Origin: Paragorgia papillata | Lineage: Eukaryota > Cnidaria > Anthozoa > Scleralcyonacea > Coralliidae | DNA: 64,000 nt | Reading direction: 5' to 3' | Assembly (NCBI GenBank): GCA_035771165.1 | Contig: JAWNZC010000288.1 | Span: 62,001 to 126,000, forward strand | Part shown: in pieces, positions 1 to 10,206 of the stretch | How positions within the stretch are numbered: position 1 is the stretch's first letter | Layout: every line of letters begins with the position of its first letter | Notes under the pieces: model-generated | The model's database searches: none | What the model was told of the DNA's origin: nothing | The model's input: only the letters and a program-made list of their open reading frames with translations | Made by a program: the position numbers and the translations under genes

Positions 1-247
1 TCACGGTTTCTTATAAATAAAAGCTTGTTTGGTAAGAAAAAAATAATATTTATAGGTCTTCAAAGCATGTGTGAAGATTAACTGGAGAAATATATTGTTG
101 TTCTTTTGTTCTGAGAGTCATGTTTGTTTGGTTGATGCAGAGCCAGGCGAAATGTTTTGGTAAGTCTTTCAGTTTGTCTTTTCGTTTGTGTACGTTCCCT
201 TGATAAACCTCGAAATTATTCAGCGAAACTCAAGCTATATAACAAAG

Positions 248-388
248 CACTTAATGTCTGCTCCCTCGGGAAACAGTTAGTTTTGTTTTCCCTCGAGTCT
301 CGATGATTCCCTCGACTTCGTCTCGGGATATATCAAGACTCTCGGGAAAACAAAACTAACTGTTTCCCGAGGGAGCAGACATTAAGTG
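248..388. repeat. Palindromic MITE / hairpin
   Basis: The left arm (from 248, with CTCCCTCGGGAAACAGTTAG) is followed by a short centre and its reverse complement ending at 388. The arms are about 45 bp and nearly perfect. No transposase is encoded. Equivalent positions are 18112-18252, 35586-35726 and 52606-52746. Confidence 0.8.
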
Positions 389-525
389 TATAATATTCAC
401 TGAGCCTGAGGCGAATAATTGTTTTGGTATAAATACACATTTTCGTACTTTTAGGAACAACATTTTCTTTTATTAAAATTGTTAATTTCCTCGTCTGTCG
501 CATGACAAATCGGCTGGCGACCATC

Positions 526-990
526 ATTAGCGTCTAACCCAAGTGTTCCGAAACCCCCTAACCCTAGTTGCTACTCAAGCCCCCGTGTAATACGTCATAA
601 CCACTGGTCATAACCGATAGCTCTCCGACTGATTCCCGAAGTTCTCGGTTACGTCATATGTACTAGAAACAATTAGCATTTATAGACCTTGGAGCGAGGG
701 GAATTCGATGAAAAATATTACCCCGAGCGAAAGGTCTATAAATTATATATTATACCGAAACATATTTAACTTGAAATAATGTTAATAACTCAGGTACGTT
801 TTTGTCTGAAACAGTGAAGAGTACGTACCGGATAGTTGTGGTCACTTACTTGCGATTGTGTAGAAAATACATCATCTCTTGTCCTTGAAAAGAAAAAAAT
901 AAATTATATATATATATATATATATATGAAATAAAAAATTAAAATTGCTTTGGGACATGTACATTCTTGTTACATATACTTTATACTTTA

Positions 991-1041
<51 letters not shown>

Positions 1042-2115
1042 CAACTCACTGCCTGCGTATGTAGTGTTTCGGGTAGAGCAAAGTAAAAAGATGCTAAACT
1101 CTTTCCCATCACATTTTAGGGGTTGTTCATGAGGCGGGCTAGCCCAGTTACCGCGGGCTGGTTTTATGTTACGAAAACCTTTCTACGACCGCAAAAAAGA
1201 ATTAGAATACCCTGTGTGGCTATGCTTACAGAAAAACGAAGCCAATTTTGCTTTGTTATATCATTCTGCCTTTCTCAAATAGTCGTAATAAGATTTTCGT
1301 GACATAAAACCAACCCGGTTAATCGAGCTAGCCCACTTCATATGAACCGCAGCCCCTTACTCTGATGAAGGGCTTTGCTCTTTTTGACGCTCTTCGCTCT
1401 GTCACTCGGCAGTTTACCAGCTTTTCACTTTGCTCTATAAATAATATAATCGATAAACGGTTCTTCTTGACATATATATGTACATAAAAGCGTCGTCTTA
1501 GCTCTCCTCTTAATATCGACAGCCAAAATAACGTTTTATTGCGCAAAACTACGAAGTTCACTGAGCCTCAATGTTTATAGTAAGACCAAACATAAAACAG
1601 AATGTATGTAAATTTATAACCTTGTTTATTCTTTGGCGTCAGTTGGACGGCCTATAATTTGAAATCCTGATGGGGTAAATTAGGAAGAGATTTCACCGAC
1701 TGTGACGGTAATTGAGTTGTTTTCTAGATAACTAATGCAATAAACTACTTGTTTTTATGTTGCAAGCCTTTTTATATGTCAGTATCATGATTCATCAGCG
1801 TTGCTTTCATCCCGATTACAAGATCGTCCGCAATAATTCCTAAATGAATAACACTAAACAGGCAACAACTTACTGTCACGTTGCCGGAAACTGAAATTTA
1901 AATCCTGACAATAGTATGAGAAAAAAAATGTATTTAGCTAAACAAAATGACATTTAAACACTACACATTTCCTATCAGCATGCCAGATGTCAACTAGCGT
2001 GCATTGTAGCGTATTATTCATACGAAAACTGGTCACCTGTGTGATGGTTAATTATTTAGACACAATATGTTTCGCAACTGGATAAAACTCGTTAAGGTTT
2101 TGATTCTCGATCTTT
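526..2115. other. Non-coding stretch, AT-rich, no gene seen
   Basis: This is intergenic or intron sequence between the copy-1 deletion junction and the 2116 MITE. It holds two AT runs (about 904-928 and 994-1038). Short open frames here have no recognisable similarity. Equivalent stretches in the other copies (about 20213-21808, 37687-39289 and 54707-56330) are equally without recognisable genes. Confidence 0.6.
994..1038. repeat. AT dinucleotide microsatellite (about 45 bp)
   Basis: Pure (TA)n run. The same locus measures about 51 bp in copy 2 (20681-20731), about 58 bp in copy 3 (38155-38212, one phase break) and about 78 bp in copy 4 (55175-55252). Confidence 0.95.
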
Positions 2116-2278
2116 GGAACATTCTGAGAAGATTTGTAATATATCTTCTCAGGCGAAAATTTCATCTTCATGGAATTTTTGCCGTTAAAGTTGACGGAAG
2201 TGACGTCAAAAGAGGAATCTGTAAAGTGGTTTTCATATAGAGAAATTCCTCCTTCGACGTCACTTCCGTCAACTTTAA

Positions 2279-5144
2279 GGGGGTCTTCCACACAAATTTC
2301 ATTTTTGCTTAAAATAGCCTGAACCTAATTTTTTATGGTTTGATAGGACACACATAGGTAAAGGCATAACAACAGTAAAGTTTATGTGCTAACTGTTGCC
2401 ATGGTAACCAAGATACACACCCCCAACTGTGATTTTAGTGGTCTCTTTTTAAAAAAGATATCTTGCTAATTAGTGGCTAGGGGTACAAATAAATGTTATT
2501 AGGGCAATCCAGACAGGCAAATCTAGATGCTGAACCTAAAAAATGCATCATTATCTTTGTTTTTTACACAATATTAATGTCAATATCATAATATGTGGAC
2601 AATGTGACTGTTCAGGTTAAATTTATTAATGATCTGGTTACTTGATACATCAAGTGTTAGGCTCAGCATCTAGACAAAGTATGTGTTAATTAGCCTAGAA
2701 AATTCCAGATAGTTTCATCAAATAGTTTTCAAGATATCCTTTTTATCGTGATTCAAATAGAGCAAAATGTTAATGTTGAGAAAACGGGCATGAAAGTTTT
2801 GAAAGCTATAAATGGTGTACATGTGGGGCATCAAATCAATAAAAATCAAATATTATACATATCTAGTGTTAATATAAAGTAAGAATAACTGTCCAATGTT
2901 AACATGCACCAGATGCATATGTTTCTCCTTCTTTTAACTGTTCCTTATCTCCCTTTTTTTTTCGTTTTGCCCGAATAATTTTCCGCTGCTTTTTGTTCTT
3001 TTCTTCAGCCCTATAATTCGCCTTCTTTATTCGTAGCCGATCTGATGAAGTGCATTCTTTTAAACAAAACTGCCCAGGATTAATACCCATACTATTTAGC
3101 ACTTGCACTGCAGCATTGGCACCAATGTTAAAATGGGCTACAGCATCATAAACACCAAGGTGGAGGACATCTGATCCCACAAATACCTGCTTGGGCAGGC
3201 GCTCCCAAATCATTGCATTGAATGACTCATTCTGGTTTTGTGTTTTGCCATCTAGGCATCTTGTCAACAGGCTGTCCTCACTAAGCCTAACAAATACTGG
3301 CTTCAGCTCAGCAATGATAGGCAAAGGCAGCCCAGGACCATGCTTGTATTCCTTCTTACCTGTCACCTTATCCCTCATGAACCCACACCAGCTATCTTCA
3401 CCTTCAGGGCAGTGGTGGTGCAGCTTTCTTCCTTCTGAGGAGGCACAATGGAAGAGGGTTGCATGTATTGCTTTCTTCATTCCATCTAAGTCTCCAGAAT
3501 TACTACGAATAGCTATTCCATAGTAATTCTGGAGTTTGTCAATCGTGGCATCTGTCAACCGTCCTTTTCCTCCCATACCTTTTTTTTCTTTTTTCAATTT
3601 CCGCAGAGCAGTCCCAAGTCTTTTCTGGACATGTCCAACACATTCTTTTTTTTGTACGCTCACATTCTCCTTCTTATACACATCCACAACAGCAGAGAAA
3701 CTTTTGCTGTCTCCATCACCAAAAAATTCAGAGTAGCGTAGTTTGTTGCATTCTACCGAGCGATTGAAGATCCGCAAAGCACCTTCTGGCTCCATTGCTG
3801 GTGCAGAGCCCTGATAATTGGCCTTGCATTTTGGCTTGTGGTCTGCCTTTAAAGCAGCTGTTCCAGGTGTTTCTGCTCTTTTATCAAATTCTTTGCATTT
3901 CTTGCAGACTTTGCTGAGAGCTTCCACATCCAAAACTTTTCCACTGTCCATGGAAATGGTAGCAACACATCCATTTAAAGAAGAAAATCCTCTTCTTTGC
4001 CAAGTTCCGTCACACGAAACCCCACACTCTACAACTTCATCAGAAGGCTTTTTCTTTAAAACATGGATTTCTTGGGCAGCATCACTCATTGTTTTAACAC
4101 ATACACTTTTCGTAGCCTTCAAGATAGCCCTGTTGTGTGATGAGTACGGGGTAGGTCTTGGCGGTGGTGGCATGTTCATCAACCCACAGAATCTCTTAGC
4201 AGCTGCAGCTCCACATCCAACAGACCTCATGGAATATACCATCCTCCTGTTTACTTCAAAGAAACGGTTCAGCTGGGATGAAGTATAAAATTCTTTCTTC
4301 CAGCTACAGGATGAGCAAGCCAAATAAAGACAAGAGGCACATCCTTTTCGTTTGCCAATGTCTTCAAGAAGCTCAAGGTTGCACTGTTGACAATGCTTAC
4401 ATGGCAAAAGCTCGAAAATAGCAGATAATATCGTCATATCTACCAAACGAAATCCAGAAGCTTTTTCTTTTGAATCATTAGACGCAATAACAGGTGGAGA
4501 TACAGTTGTAGCCATTGATATTTTGCGGGCTGAAGCAGAAGTACTTGCCTGGTGAGAATCATGAGTTGGAAGTTCGCCAACTTGACCTCCATCTTCTTCA
4601 GAAATTCTGGCCTTCTTCGGTGTTTCTGTAAACTGATTAGTAACAAATTTGCGCTTCTTCTTATATCCACATTTCTTTTTATTACCCATCGTTACCAATA
4701 ACAAATTATTACAAACGAAAGCACCGAATCGAGCAAGTACAGTATACTAAAAATGTCTTATATCAAACGTGTAGCGAACTCGTGGACTCGTGGAGTGAAT
4801 GAAACGTGGAATACGTCATGTAAACTGCATATAAAGGCACAAACAATACAAAATATAACAGGGGAGGGGTAGGGAGCATGGGACCTGTAATATATTTTTT
4901 TTGGATTGGGTATTTCACAACCCAATGATCACTTTTCCCTCATAACAACGCGTTACTAACGCCGTTGCTAGGGAGTAATATCTCAATTCATTTCAGAAAA
5001 CTACCCCCAAATCACATTTTCAGTTAAAAATATTAATAGCAAGATGCATCACAAGAAAGCTTATGAATTGGGTATTTTACCAATGTGGTTTTCGAAAATT
5101 AAAATTTTTTATGATTTTTTGCAAATTTTGTGTGGAAGACCACC
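2279..5144 (-). mobile_element. TTAA-targeting DNA transposon, Kolobok-like, 2.87 kb
   Basis: Seen: the left end GGGGGTCTTCCACACAAA and the right end, reverse complemented, GGTGGTCTTCCACACAAA, match at 17 of 18 positions. TTAA flanks both sides (2275-2278 and 5145-5148) and occurs once at the empty site in copies 2-4. The element has one intronless transposase gene on the minus strand. Known: TTAA duplications are typical of Kolobok and piggyBac. The protein is not piggyBac-like and the ends do not start with the piggyBac CCY-type motif, so Kolobok-like is preferred. Intact ends, a clean target duplication and an open transposase suggest a young, possibly autonomous copy. Subterminal inverted copies of a TCTAGATGCTGA motif lie near 2522 and 2658. 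Confidence 0.9.
2899..4704 (-). CDS. DDE transposase, Mutator-like/Kolobok-like family
   Basis: Catalyses cut-and-paste transposition of the 2279-5144 element, acting in the nucleus. The open frame is 601 residues. An internal Met at residue 6, followed by the basic stretch GNKKKCGYKKKRK, is an equally likely start (4689) and a probable nuclear signal. Residues 102-133 are rich in Cys pairs (PCKHCQQC, CASC, CSSC), a likely zinc-binding region. The catalytic core is visible as CDGTWQRRGFSS (Asp232), FGDGDSKS (Asp330/Asp332), the conserved CVGHVQKRLGTALRKL block (355-370), HHHCPEGEDSWC (429-440) and QNQNESFN (Glu493). The C-terminus is strongly basic (about 556-588). No intron, stop or frameshift is present. 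The family call rests on these remembered family motifs. The exact superfamily name is less certain than the DDE transposase function. Confidence 0.9.
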   Translation of the reverse strand: MLLVTMGNKKKCGYKKKRKFVTNQFTETPKKARISEEDGGQVGELPTHDSHQASTSASARKISMATTVSPPVIASNDSKEKASGFRLVDMTILSAIFELLPCKHCQQCNLELLEDIGKRKGCASCLYLACSSCSWKKEFYTSSQLNRFFEVNRRMVYSMRSVGCGAAAAKRFCGLMNMPPPPRPTPYSSHNRAILKATKSVCVKTMSDAAQEIHVLKKKPSDEVVECGVSCDGTWQRRGFSSLNGCVATISMDSGKVLDVEALSKVCKKCKEFDKRAETPGTAALKADHKPKCKANYQGSAPAMEPEGALRIFNRSVECNKLRYSEFFGDGDSKSFSAVVDVYKKENVSVQKKECVGHVQKRLGTALRKLKKEKKGMGGKGRLTDATIDKLQNYYGIAIRSNSGDLDGMKKAIHATLFHCASSEGRKLHHHCPEGEDSWCGFMRDKVTGKKEYKHGPGLPLPIIAELKPVFVRLSEDSLLTRCLDGKTQNQNESFNAMIWERLPKQVFVGSDVLHLGVYDAVAHFNIGANAAVQVLNSMGINPGQFCLKECTSSDRLRIKKANYRAEEKNKKQRKIIRAKRKKKGDKEQLKEGETYASGAC

Positions 5145-5520
5145 TTAACGGGGGGAAAATCCATGAAGATGAAATTTTCGCCTGAGAAGATATATTACAA
5201 ATCTTCTCAGAACGTTCCAATTAGTATAAATATGTAAAGTCCCTGAGGATGACATAGGCACTTTAAAGACTTAGGGGCCGTTTACATGAATCCGGGATTG
5301 AGTTTCAATCCAGATTGAAATGCGAAGTCAGGCTAAGTTACCCGTAGTGTAGACGATAGAGACTAAAACAGTCACTCAAAAATTTCCAGAACAGTTAGTC
5401 ATAGCTAGCGTTGTCTTTTCATAAAAGAGTTTTCTATTGTACAACAAATTGAATAGTTTTCGCCCTCTCCAACATGGAAACTCACAAGATAAAAGAAAAA
5501 AGTCAAACGCGCGACATTTT

Positions 5521-5673
5521 AAGCCGGTTTTCCACTAGGCGATTTTTTTCGCGCGAAGCGACTTTCTTTTGTTCGAATTCAATAGATTTCTGATTAGTTC
5601 CAGCTCAGAGCTCATGAGACAAAAGAAAAAGTCGCTTCGCGCGAAAAAAGTCGCCTAGTGGAAAACCAGCTTT
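5521..5673. repeat. Palindromic MITE with GCGAAGCGAC arms
   Basis: The left arm GGTTTTCCACTAGGCGA plus TTCGCGCGAAGCGAC is mirrored by GTCGCTTCGCGCGAA plus TCGCCTAGTGGAAAACC. It lies about 170 bp 3' of the PRPF4 stop codon on the minus strand, so it may fall in the 3' UTR. Equivalents are at 22344-22496, 39825-39977 and 56866-57018. Confidence 0.8.
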
Positions 5674-5844
5674 ACGCCTAATGAAGATCCAGCTAATCTA
5701 TACAAAGCAACATTTTTCAAAAACGATCATTACAAATGACTGTCTGCCGTACGTCTAACGGAAGACCATGGGTACGAGGTTGGTCTAACGGTTGATTTTC
5801 TACCTGAAATATCCATGTTCTTTCAAGACATCAATACAAGGGAA

Positions 5845-7005
5845 TTACTCCGCTGACCAAAGTTTGAATGTTCTGTCAAACGAGCTAGAGGCAATGTATT
5901 GACCATCTGGAAAGAACATTTGACATTAAATATTTTATAGACCTACGCTAAACGTAGCACACTGATACATGAATTTAAATTAAGACGAACTTAATTCGAA
6001 TTAACTTCGTCGGTAATGCGACGTAAATGCGACGTCGAGTTAAACGTCGAATTTCAGTCGAATTTTATTGGTTTTACTTGGACGCATTGAGCCTAAAAAC
6101 GATTCCTTGCAAATATGGCGCCGAATTGTCGCAGACAGAAGAGAGGCATTTAATTGGACGCGACGATAATTCGCGTAACTCGAACACGCATTACCGTCGC
6201 ATTATCCTTCTGACTCCGACGAATTTAATTGCTGAGACCAATTTAATTCGTCTGTCGAATTAATCGAGTTACACGTCGCAGTTTCGTCGAATAAAATTCA
6301 AACAATATGACCTGATTATATGAGCTGATTAGTCGATGAATAAAAAAAACAACAAATATGGTGTAAGCCACACCAACCTGGTGAAATATCGACACAAGAA
6401 ACTTTCTGTTCATGACCAGCTAATGTTTTTAAAGGAATCCAACCAGGATGAGTCCACACCTAAAGAAGAGAGGCACAGGTGACACAAGCCACAAGTGAAA
6501 GCTTCAAGAAGTACACGTTAAATCAACTTACTTTTACTTTGCAGTCGTATGAACCAGATAAAAGATACTGATCTAAAATAATGATTGACTAACATAAGTA
6601 TCAAATCTAATCACACCACCATCATTATTAGCTCTAACAACACCACCATCAACACCATTACGTATACTACCACTCCACCATCAACACCACTACGTATACT
6701 ACCACTCCCACCACCAATAACAACAACACAAACAACAACACCACCAACACCACCAACAACAACACAAACAACACCACCGACACAAACAACACCACCACCA
6801 CCAACAACAACACCATCACGACAAACAACACCACTCCCACCACCACCACCAACAACAACACCAATAACACCACCACCAACACCAACACCACTACCACTAC
6901 CAACAACAACAACAACAACAACAACAGCAACACCACCACCACCACCACCAACAACACACAACCACCACCAACAGCAACAACAACACAAACAACAACACCA
7001 CCACC

Positions 7006-7037
<32 letters not shown>

Positions 7038-7053
7038 CAACAACAGCAACACC

Positions 7054-7084
<31 letters not shown>

Positions 7085-7122
7085 CAACCACCACCAACAG
7101 CAACAACAACACAAACAACACC

Positions 7123-7154
<32 letters not shown>

Positions 7155-9820
7155 CAACACAAACACCACCACCACCACCACCACCAAGGCACCAACACCA
7201 CCACCAACAACAACAACCACAACACCATAACAAGAAATAAATACCAGCCAAGCAAAATAAACGATAAGAACAAAGACAGAGCAATTTCATTTCAAGTTCT
7301 CACCGTGGAACTTGACGTACGATATAAGATTATTGTGAGCTGGAATGGTGTAAACACTTTTTCTTTTCCGCAAATCCCAAATCATAACTTTTTGATCTTC
7401 GCTACCAGTTGCAACATGATAACTAAATCAAATCATAACATTATATTTATTACAGAATTTCAATGGAATAACTACATTAATAAAAAAGAGAAAATGTTTA
7501 TACCCGTTAGGAGCAAAATCAATTGCTAAAACTTTTTTTAAATGACCATCTAAAGGCATGATGCATTGTCCTGTCCGTAAGTCCCAAACTAAACCACGAG
7601 CATCTAAACCACTGTGAGAAATAAACGAAAAACAACAATTTCAAAAACAACAACCACTATATAAATATATATATATATTTACAACAGCGGATTAAACATT
7701 CGTTTCTTTTGAATTTTCTTCATGAATTATTAATTAATTAAAGTATGTACTACGTTATACGTTCTAGAGATGTTCCTAATCAGTAATCCTGGCCAAAAGT
7801 GTTGGGACAATATTCTGTTTTTGGCGATTTTGACTTAAGAACATCTGGTCAGGATTGTCTGATGAATGGTGAATTTAAAATAGTAGATGAAAAAGTTAGC
7901 TTAAATGTTGTTTATTAGCTTTGTTGGCCGTTCTTTGGCCTGATTCATTCGTTTCTTTTGAATTTTCTAAGCGTAACTCACCATGTTCCAGCGAGTGAGC
8001 CATCTGGGTGAAAAGCAATATCGTATACTTCTCGAGAATGACCTTCCTGAGAAGACAAAAACATCGTGCTATTTAATCAAAAGACATTTTGAACATTGTG
8101 AAAATTAACATTGTAAAAATATTTAAGAAATGGTTCATGGTTTGGCATGCTCCATCGAGTTATGGATGCACGCGGGAGGTTCGGAGAGCACGAAAAAAGC
8201 GTAAGAGTTGGTCGAGACGTAGCCGAGAACAACTCTAGATTTTTGAGTGCTCTCTCAACTTCCCAAGTGCGACCATTACTCAATGGAGTACGCCAAACCA
8301 TGAACCATTTCTTTTATAACAGAGAATCAAACACAAAACAACGGAAAACAATATTTATTTAAAAAATGAGTTTCTCATTACATTTGAAATTACCATGCTC
8401 CATTGAGTGATGGAGCACGCACAGTAGCCAATAAAACATGTTATGCACCTGATGGAGTACTTCCTTTAGTTGATTTAGGTCCCATAGTCGCCAAGAATTA
8501 TCAAAACTGCAACAAACAGTAAGTTATGAATAACAAAATATCATACAAGATTACAACAAAAAAGAAAAGAAAACTATATCAGACAGAACAGAGAAAACCT
8601 TTTAAGAATAGTCTACCAAACGTGGGTTATCAAAAAATGCAGTTCACCGAAAATAAAACATGTTCACTACAAGACTGTTCATTTATCATTACCGCTACGA
8701 AGCAGATACTTGCACGCATTGCGTACCTATTTTTATGTATAGGCACGTTTTCCACGATAAAGATATCAATCCAGGTATATATAGAGCTGACTGGTTCTGG
8801 GTTTCAAAAATACGCATCTATCTTGACTTCCAGGGGTGTACCAGATTGATGTTTTATTCAACACTCACCAACATGAAGCGAGAAATCGTCCCGAGGGATG
8901 ATAAGCCACGCGGGACACACGTTTGTCGTGGCCTTCGATGTTGGCGATTGGAGTGTCACTGAAATAGAAATAGAAATACATGTAGCAAAATGCAGAGTAG
9001 AAGAACGAATCCACAGTAGAGTGGCAGATGAAAATAGAAGAAGTGGAAAAGCGTAGTTTGGAAAAAAAATTGAAGCTAAAGATAGAACAAGGGAGAGAAA
9101 ACAAAGAAGATATGATACGATGGAATTGCGCAATTATTAGGCAAAACGCGCAAACGATTAGGCAAAACGAGCAAACGATTAGGCAAAACGAGCAAACGAT
9201 TAGGCAAAACGAGCAAACGATTAGGCAAAACGAGCAAACAATTAGGCAAAACGAGCAAACGATTAGGCAAAACGAGCAAACGATTAGGCAAAACGAGCAA
9301 ACAATTAGGCAAAACGAGCAAACGATTAGGCAAAACGAGCAAACAATTAGGCAAAACGCGCAAACCGGCGATTAGGCAAATCCGGCAAAAGATTATTAAG
9401 CAAATTTCGAATGACACTAAAGACTTTTTCAAGATACTGTCAGGATTGAAAATGTAAGAGAGAAAAGAAAGAAAAACCCCCAAAAACCAAATGCTACTTA
9501 CGACTCCAGTGACCAAAGCTTCACATCGCCATCAGCTCCACATGACGCCATGCATGGTGAACTAGTGTCCAGGGAAATCGTGGCCTGAGGGTGAAATACA
9601 ATTCCACCAACCCTTGAATTATGTCCTGAAAAAATGGCAAAACCATGAAAATTAACCCTTCATACTTATTCGCCACAACAGAATTACTACGTCCATCAAC
9701 TTCTGTCATGTATCAAGTGTCAGGAGTATAATCTCTGTACAAACTTGTGCAAGTGTATTACCTCGTAATGTCCTAATCAAAGAACAGTCAGGTACTGACC
9801 ACAACTTGCACAGACCACTC
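5845..9820 (-). CDS. PRPF4: PRPF4 (U4/U6 snRNP protein), C-terminal WD40 half, copy 1
   Basis: PRPF4 is a WD40 propeller protein of the U4/U6 and tri-snRNP spliceosome particles. Ten exons in transcript order: 9762-9820, 9502-9625, 8869-8958, 8449-8506, 7982-8046, 7504-7611, 7304-7422, 6532-6572, 6378-6459, 5845-5906. All introns are GT-AG and all phases agree, giving about 268 codons ending at TAA (5845-5847). Diagnostic peptides in order: [133 protein letters not shown]. The first exon starts inside a codon (completing Trp), so at least one upstream exon is needed. None of the N-terminal half is recognisable in the unit. It is therefore partial: either an expressed fragment or a very young pseudogene. 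Confidence 0.92.
6573..7303 (-). repeat. PRPF4 intron filled by CAA/CCA (TTG/TGG) tract, copy 1
   Basis: Positions about 6612-7230 are almost pure mixed CAA and CCA triplets on the plus strand (TTG/TGG on the transcribed strand). The tract comes within about 40 nt of the 3' splice site at 6573. The long apparent proteins of Thr/Pro/His/Gln or Val/Trp/Cys in this stretch are low-complexity translations, not genes. Corresponding introns are 23396-24647 (1,252 bp), 40877-41658 (782 bp) and 57918-58707 (790 bp), against 731 bp here. Confidence 0.95.
8128..8310. repeat. Palindromic MITE in a PRPF4 intron
   Basis: AAATGGTTCATGGTTTGGC at the left end is mirrored by GCCAAACCATGAACCATTT at the right. 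It lies in the intron between exons 8449-8506 and 7982-8046. Equivalents are at 25470-25652, 42481-42663 and 59530-59712. Confidence 0.8.
9136..9366. repeat. 21-bp minisatellite, 11 units, in a PRPF4 intron
   Basis: Unit ATTAGGCAAAACGAGCAAACG with G/A variation at one position and GCG/GAG variants at the array ends. The unit is a multiple of 3, so it creates a repetitive open frame, but it sits between PRPF4 exons 8869-8958 and 9502-9625 and is intronic. Copies 2-4 have 12 units (26478-26729, 43489-43740 and 60538-60789). Confidence 0.95.
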
Positions 9821-10044
9821 CTGCAAAAATATTAAAAATATATAGTGCTCGTACATGCTGTGACTTTATCTGTTATGTAAATCAACAGTGCATGTATCAT
9901 TGTAGAAACGCACGGAAAAATAGAATCAATTTTCTTAAATACGCGTATATATTCAGTATCATACAACAATATTCCCCCGTTGATAACTCTTTCCAATAAA
10001 TCCATACAGTACAGTTGTAAATAACTGGGCTTTGTCTAATATTG

Positions 10045-10206
10045 GCAGACTCAACAACCACTGAAGATTCTTTAACACTAGCAGACTGGACAACCACTGG
10101 GCTCTTATTAGGCCTGGCAGACTCAACCACTGGGCTCTTAACAACACTGGCAGACTGAACAACCACTGAATATTCTTGAACACTTGCAGACTGGACAACC
10201 ACTGGA
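10045..10206 (-). repeat. Degenerate minisatellite at the DENND4/PRPF4 join
   Basis: About five imperfect units of 33-36 bp, read on the minus strand as variants of CCAGTGGTTGTCCAGTCTGC plus a variable part. It lies in the 425 bp between the last DENND4-like exon (10246) and the first PRPF4 exon (9820). Equivalents are near 27415-27576, 44426-44587 and 61475-61636. Confidence 0.8.

Larger units (their letters stand above)
2116..5218. mobile_element. Palindromic MITE split by a transposon (copy 1)
   Basis: The left part is 2116-2278 and the right part 5145-5218. In copies 2-4 the same element is continuous, about 233 bp. Its ends are inverted copies of GGAACNTTCTGAGAAGATTTG and its inner arms contain GACGTCACTTCCGTCAAC-type sequence. 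It encodes nothing. In copy 1 a TTAA inside its inner arm was used as the target by the 2279-5144 transposon. Confidence 0.85.

Noticed and set aside
1328..1561. 77-residue minus-strand frame repeated in all copies
   Set aside because: No recognisable domain or splice signal; presence in all copies only reflects the recent duplication.
3191..4288. Plus-strand open frames within 2899-4704
   Set aside because: Antisense shadows of the transposase gene, which has clear family motifs on the minus strand.
2279..5144. piggyBac element
   Set aside because: TTAA duplication fits, but the ends do not start with CCY-type sequence and the protein has the CDGTWQRRG...GDGDSK...NQNES pattern of Mutator-like/Kolobok-like transposases.
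6585..7529. Large open frames rich in Thr/Pro/His/Gln (plus) or Val/Trp/Cys (minus)
   Set aside because: They are translations of the CAA/CCA tract inside a PRPF4 intron. Frames change between copies with tract length, and the true exon 7304-7422 lies on the minus strand.
9136..9366. CRISPR-like array
   Set aside because: Units are contiguous with no unique spacers, and the context is a eukaryotic intron.
9028..9375. Repetitive 115-122 residue plus-strand protein (IRQNEQT units)
   Set aside because: Produced by a 21-bp minisatellite inside a PRPF4 intron. A unit length that is a multiple of three keeps any frame open.
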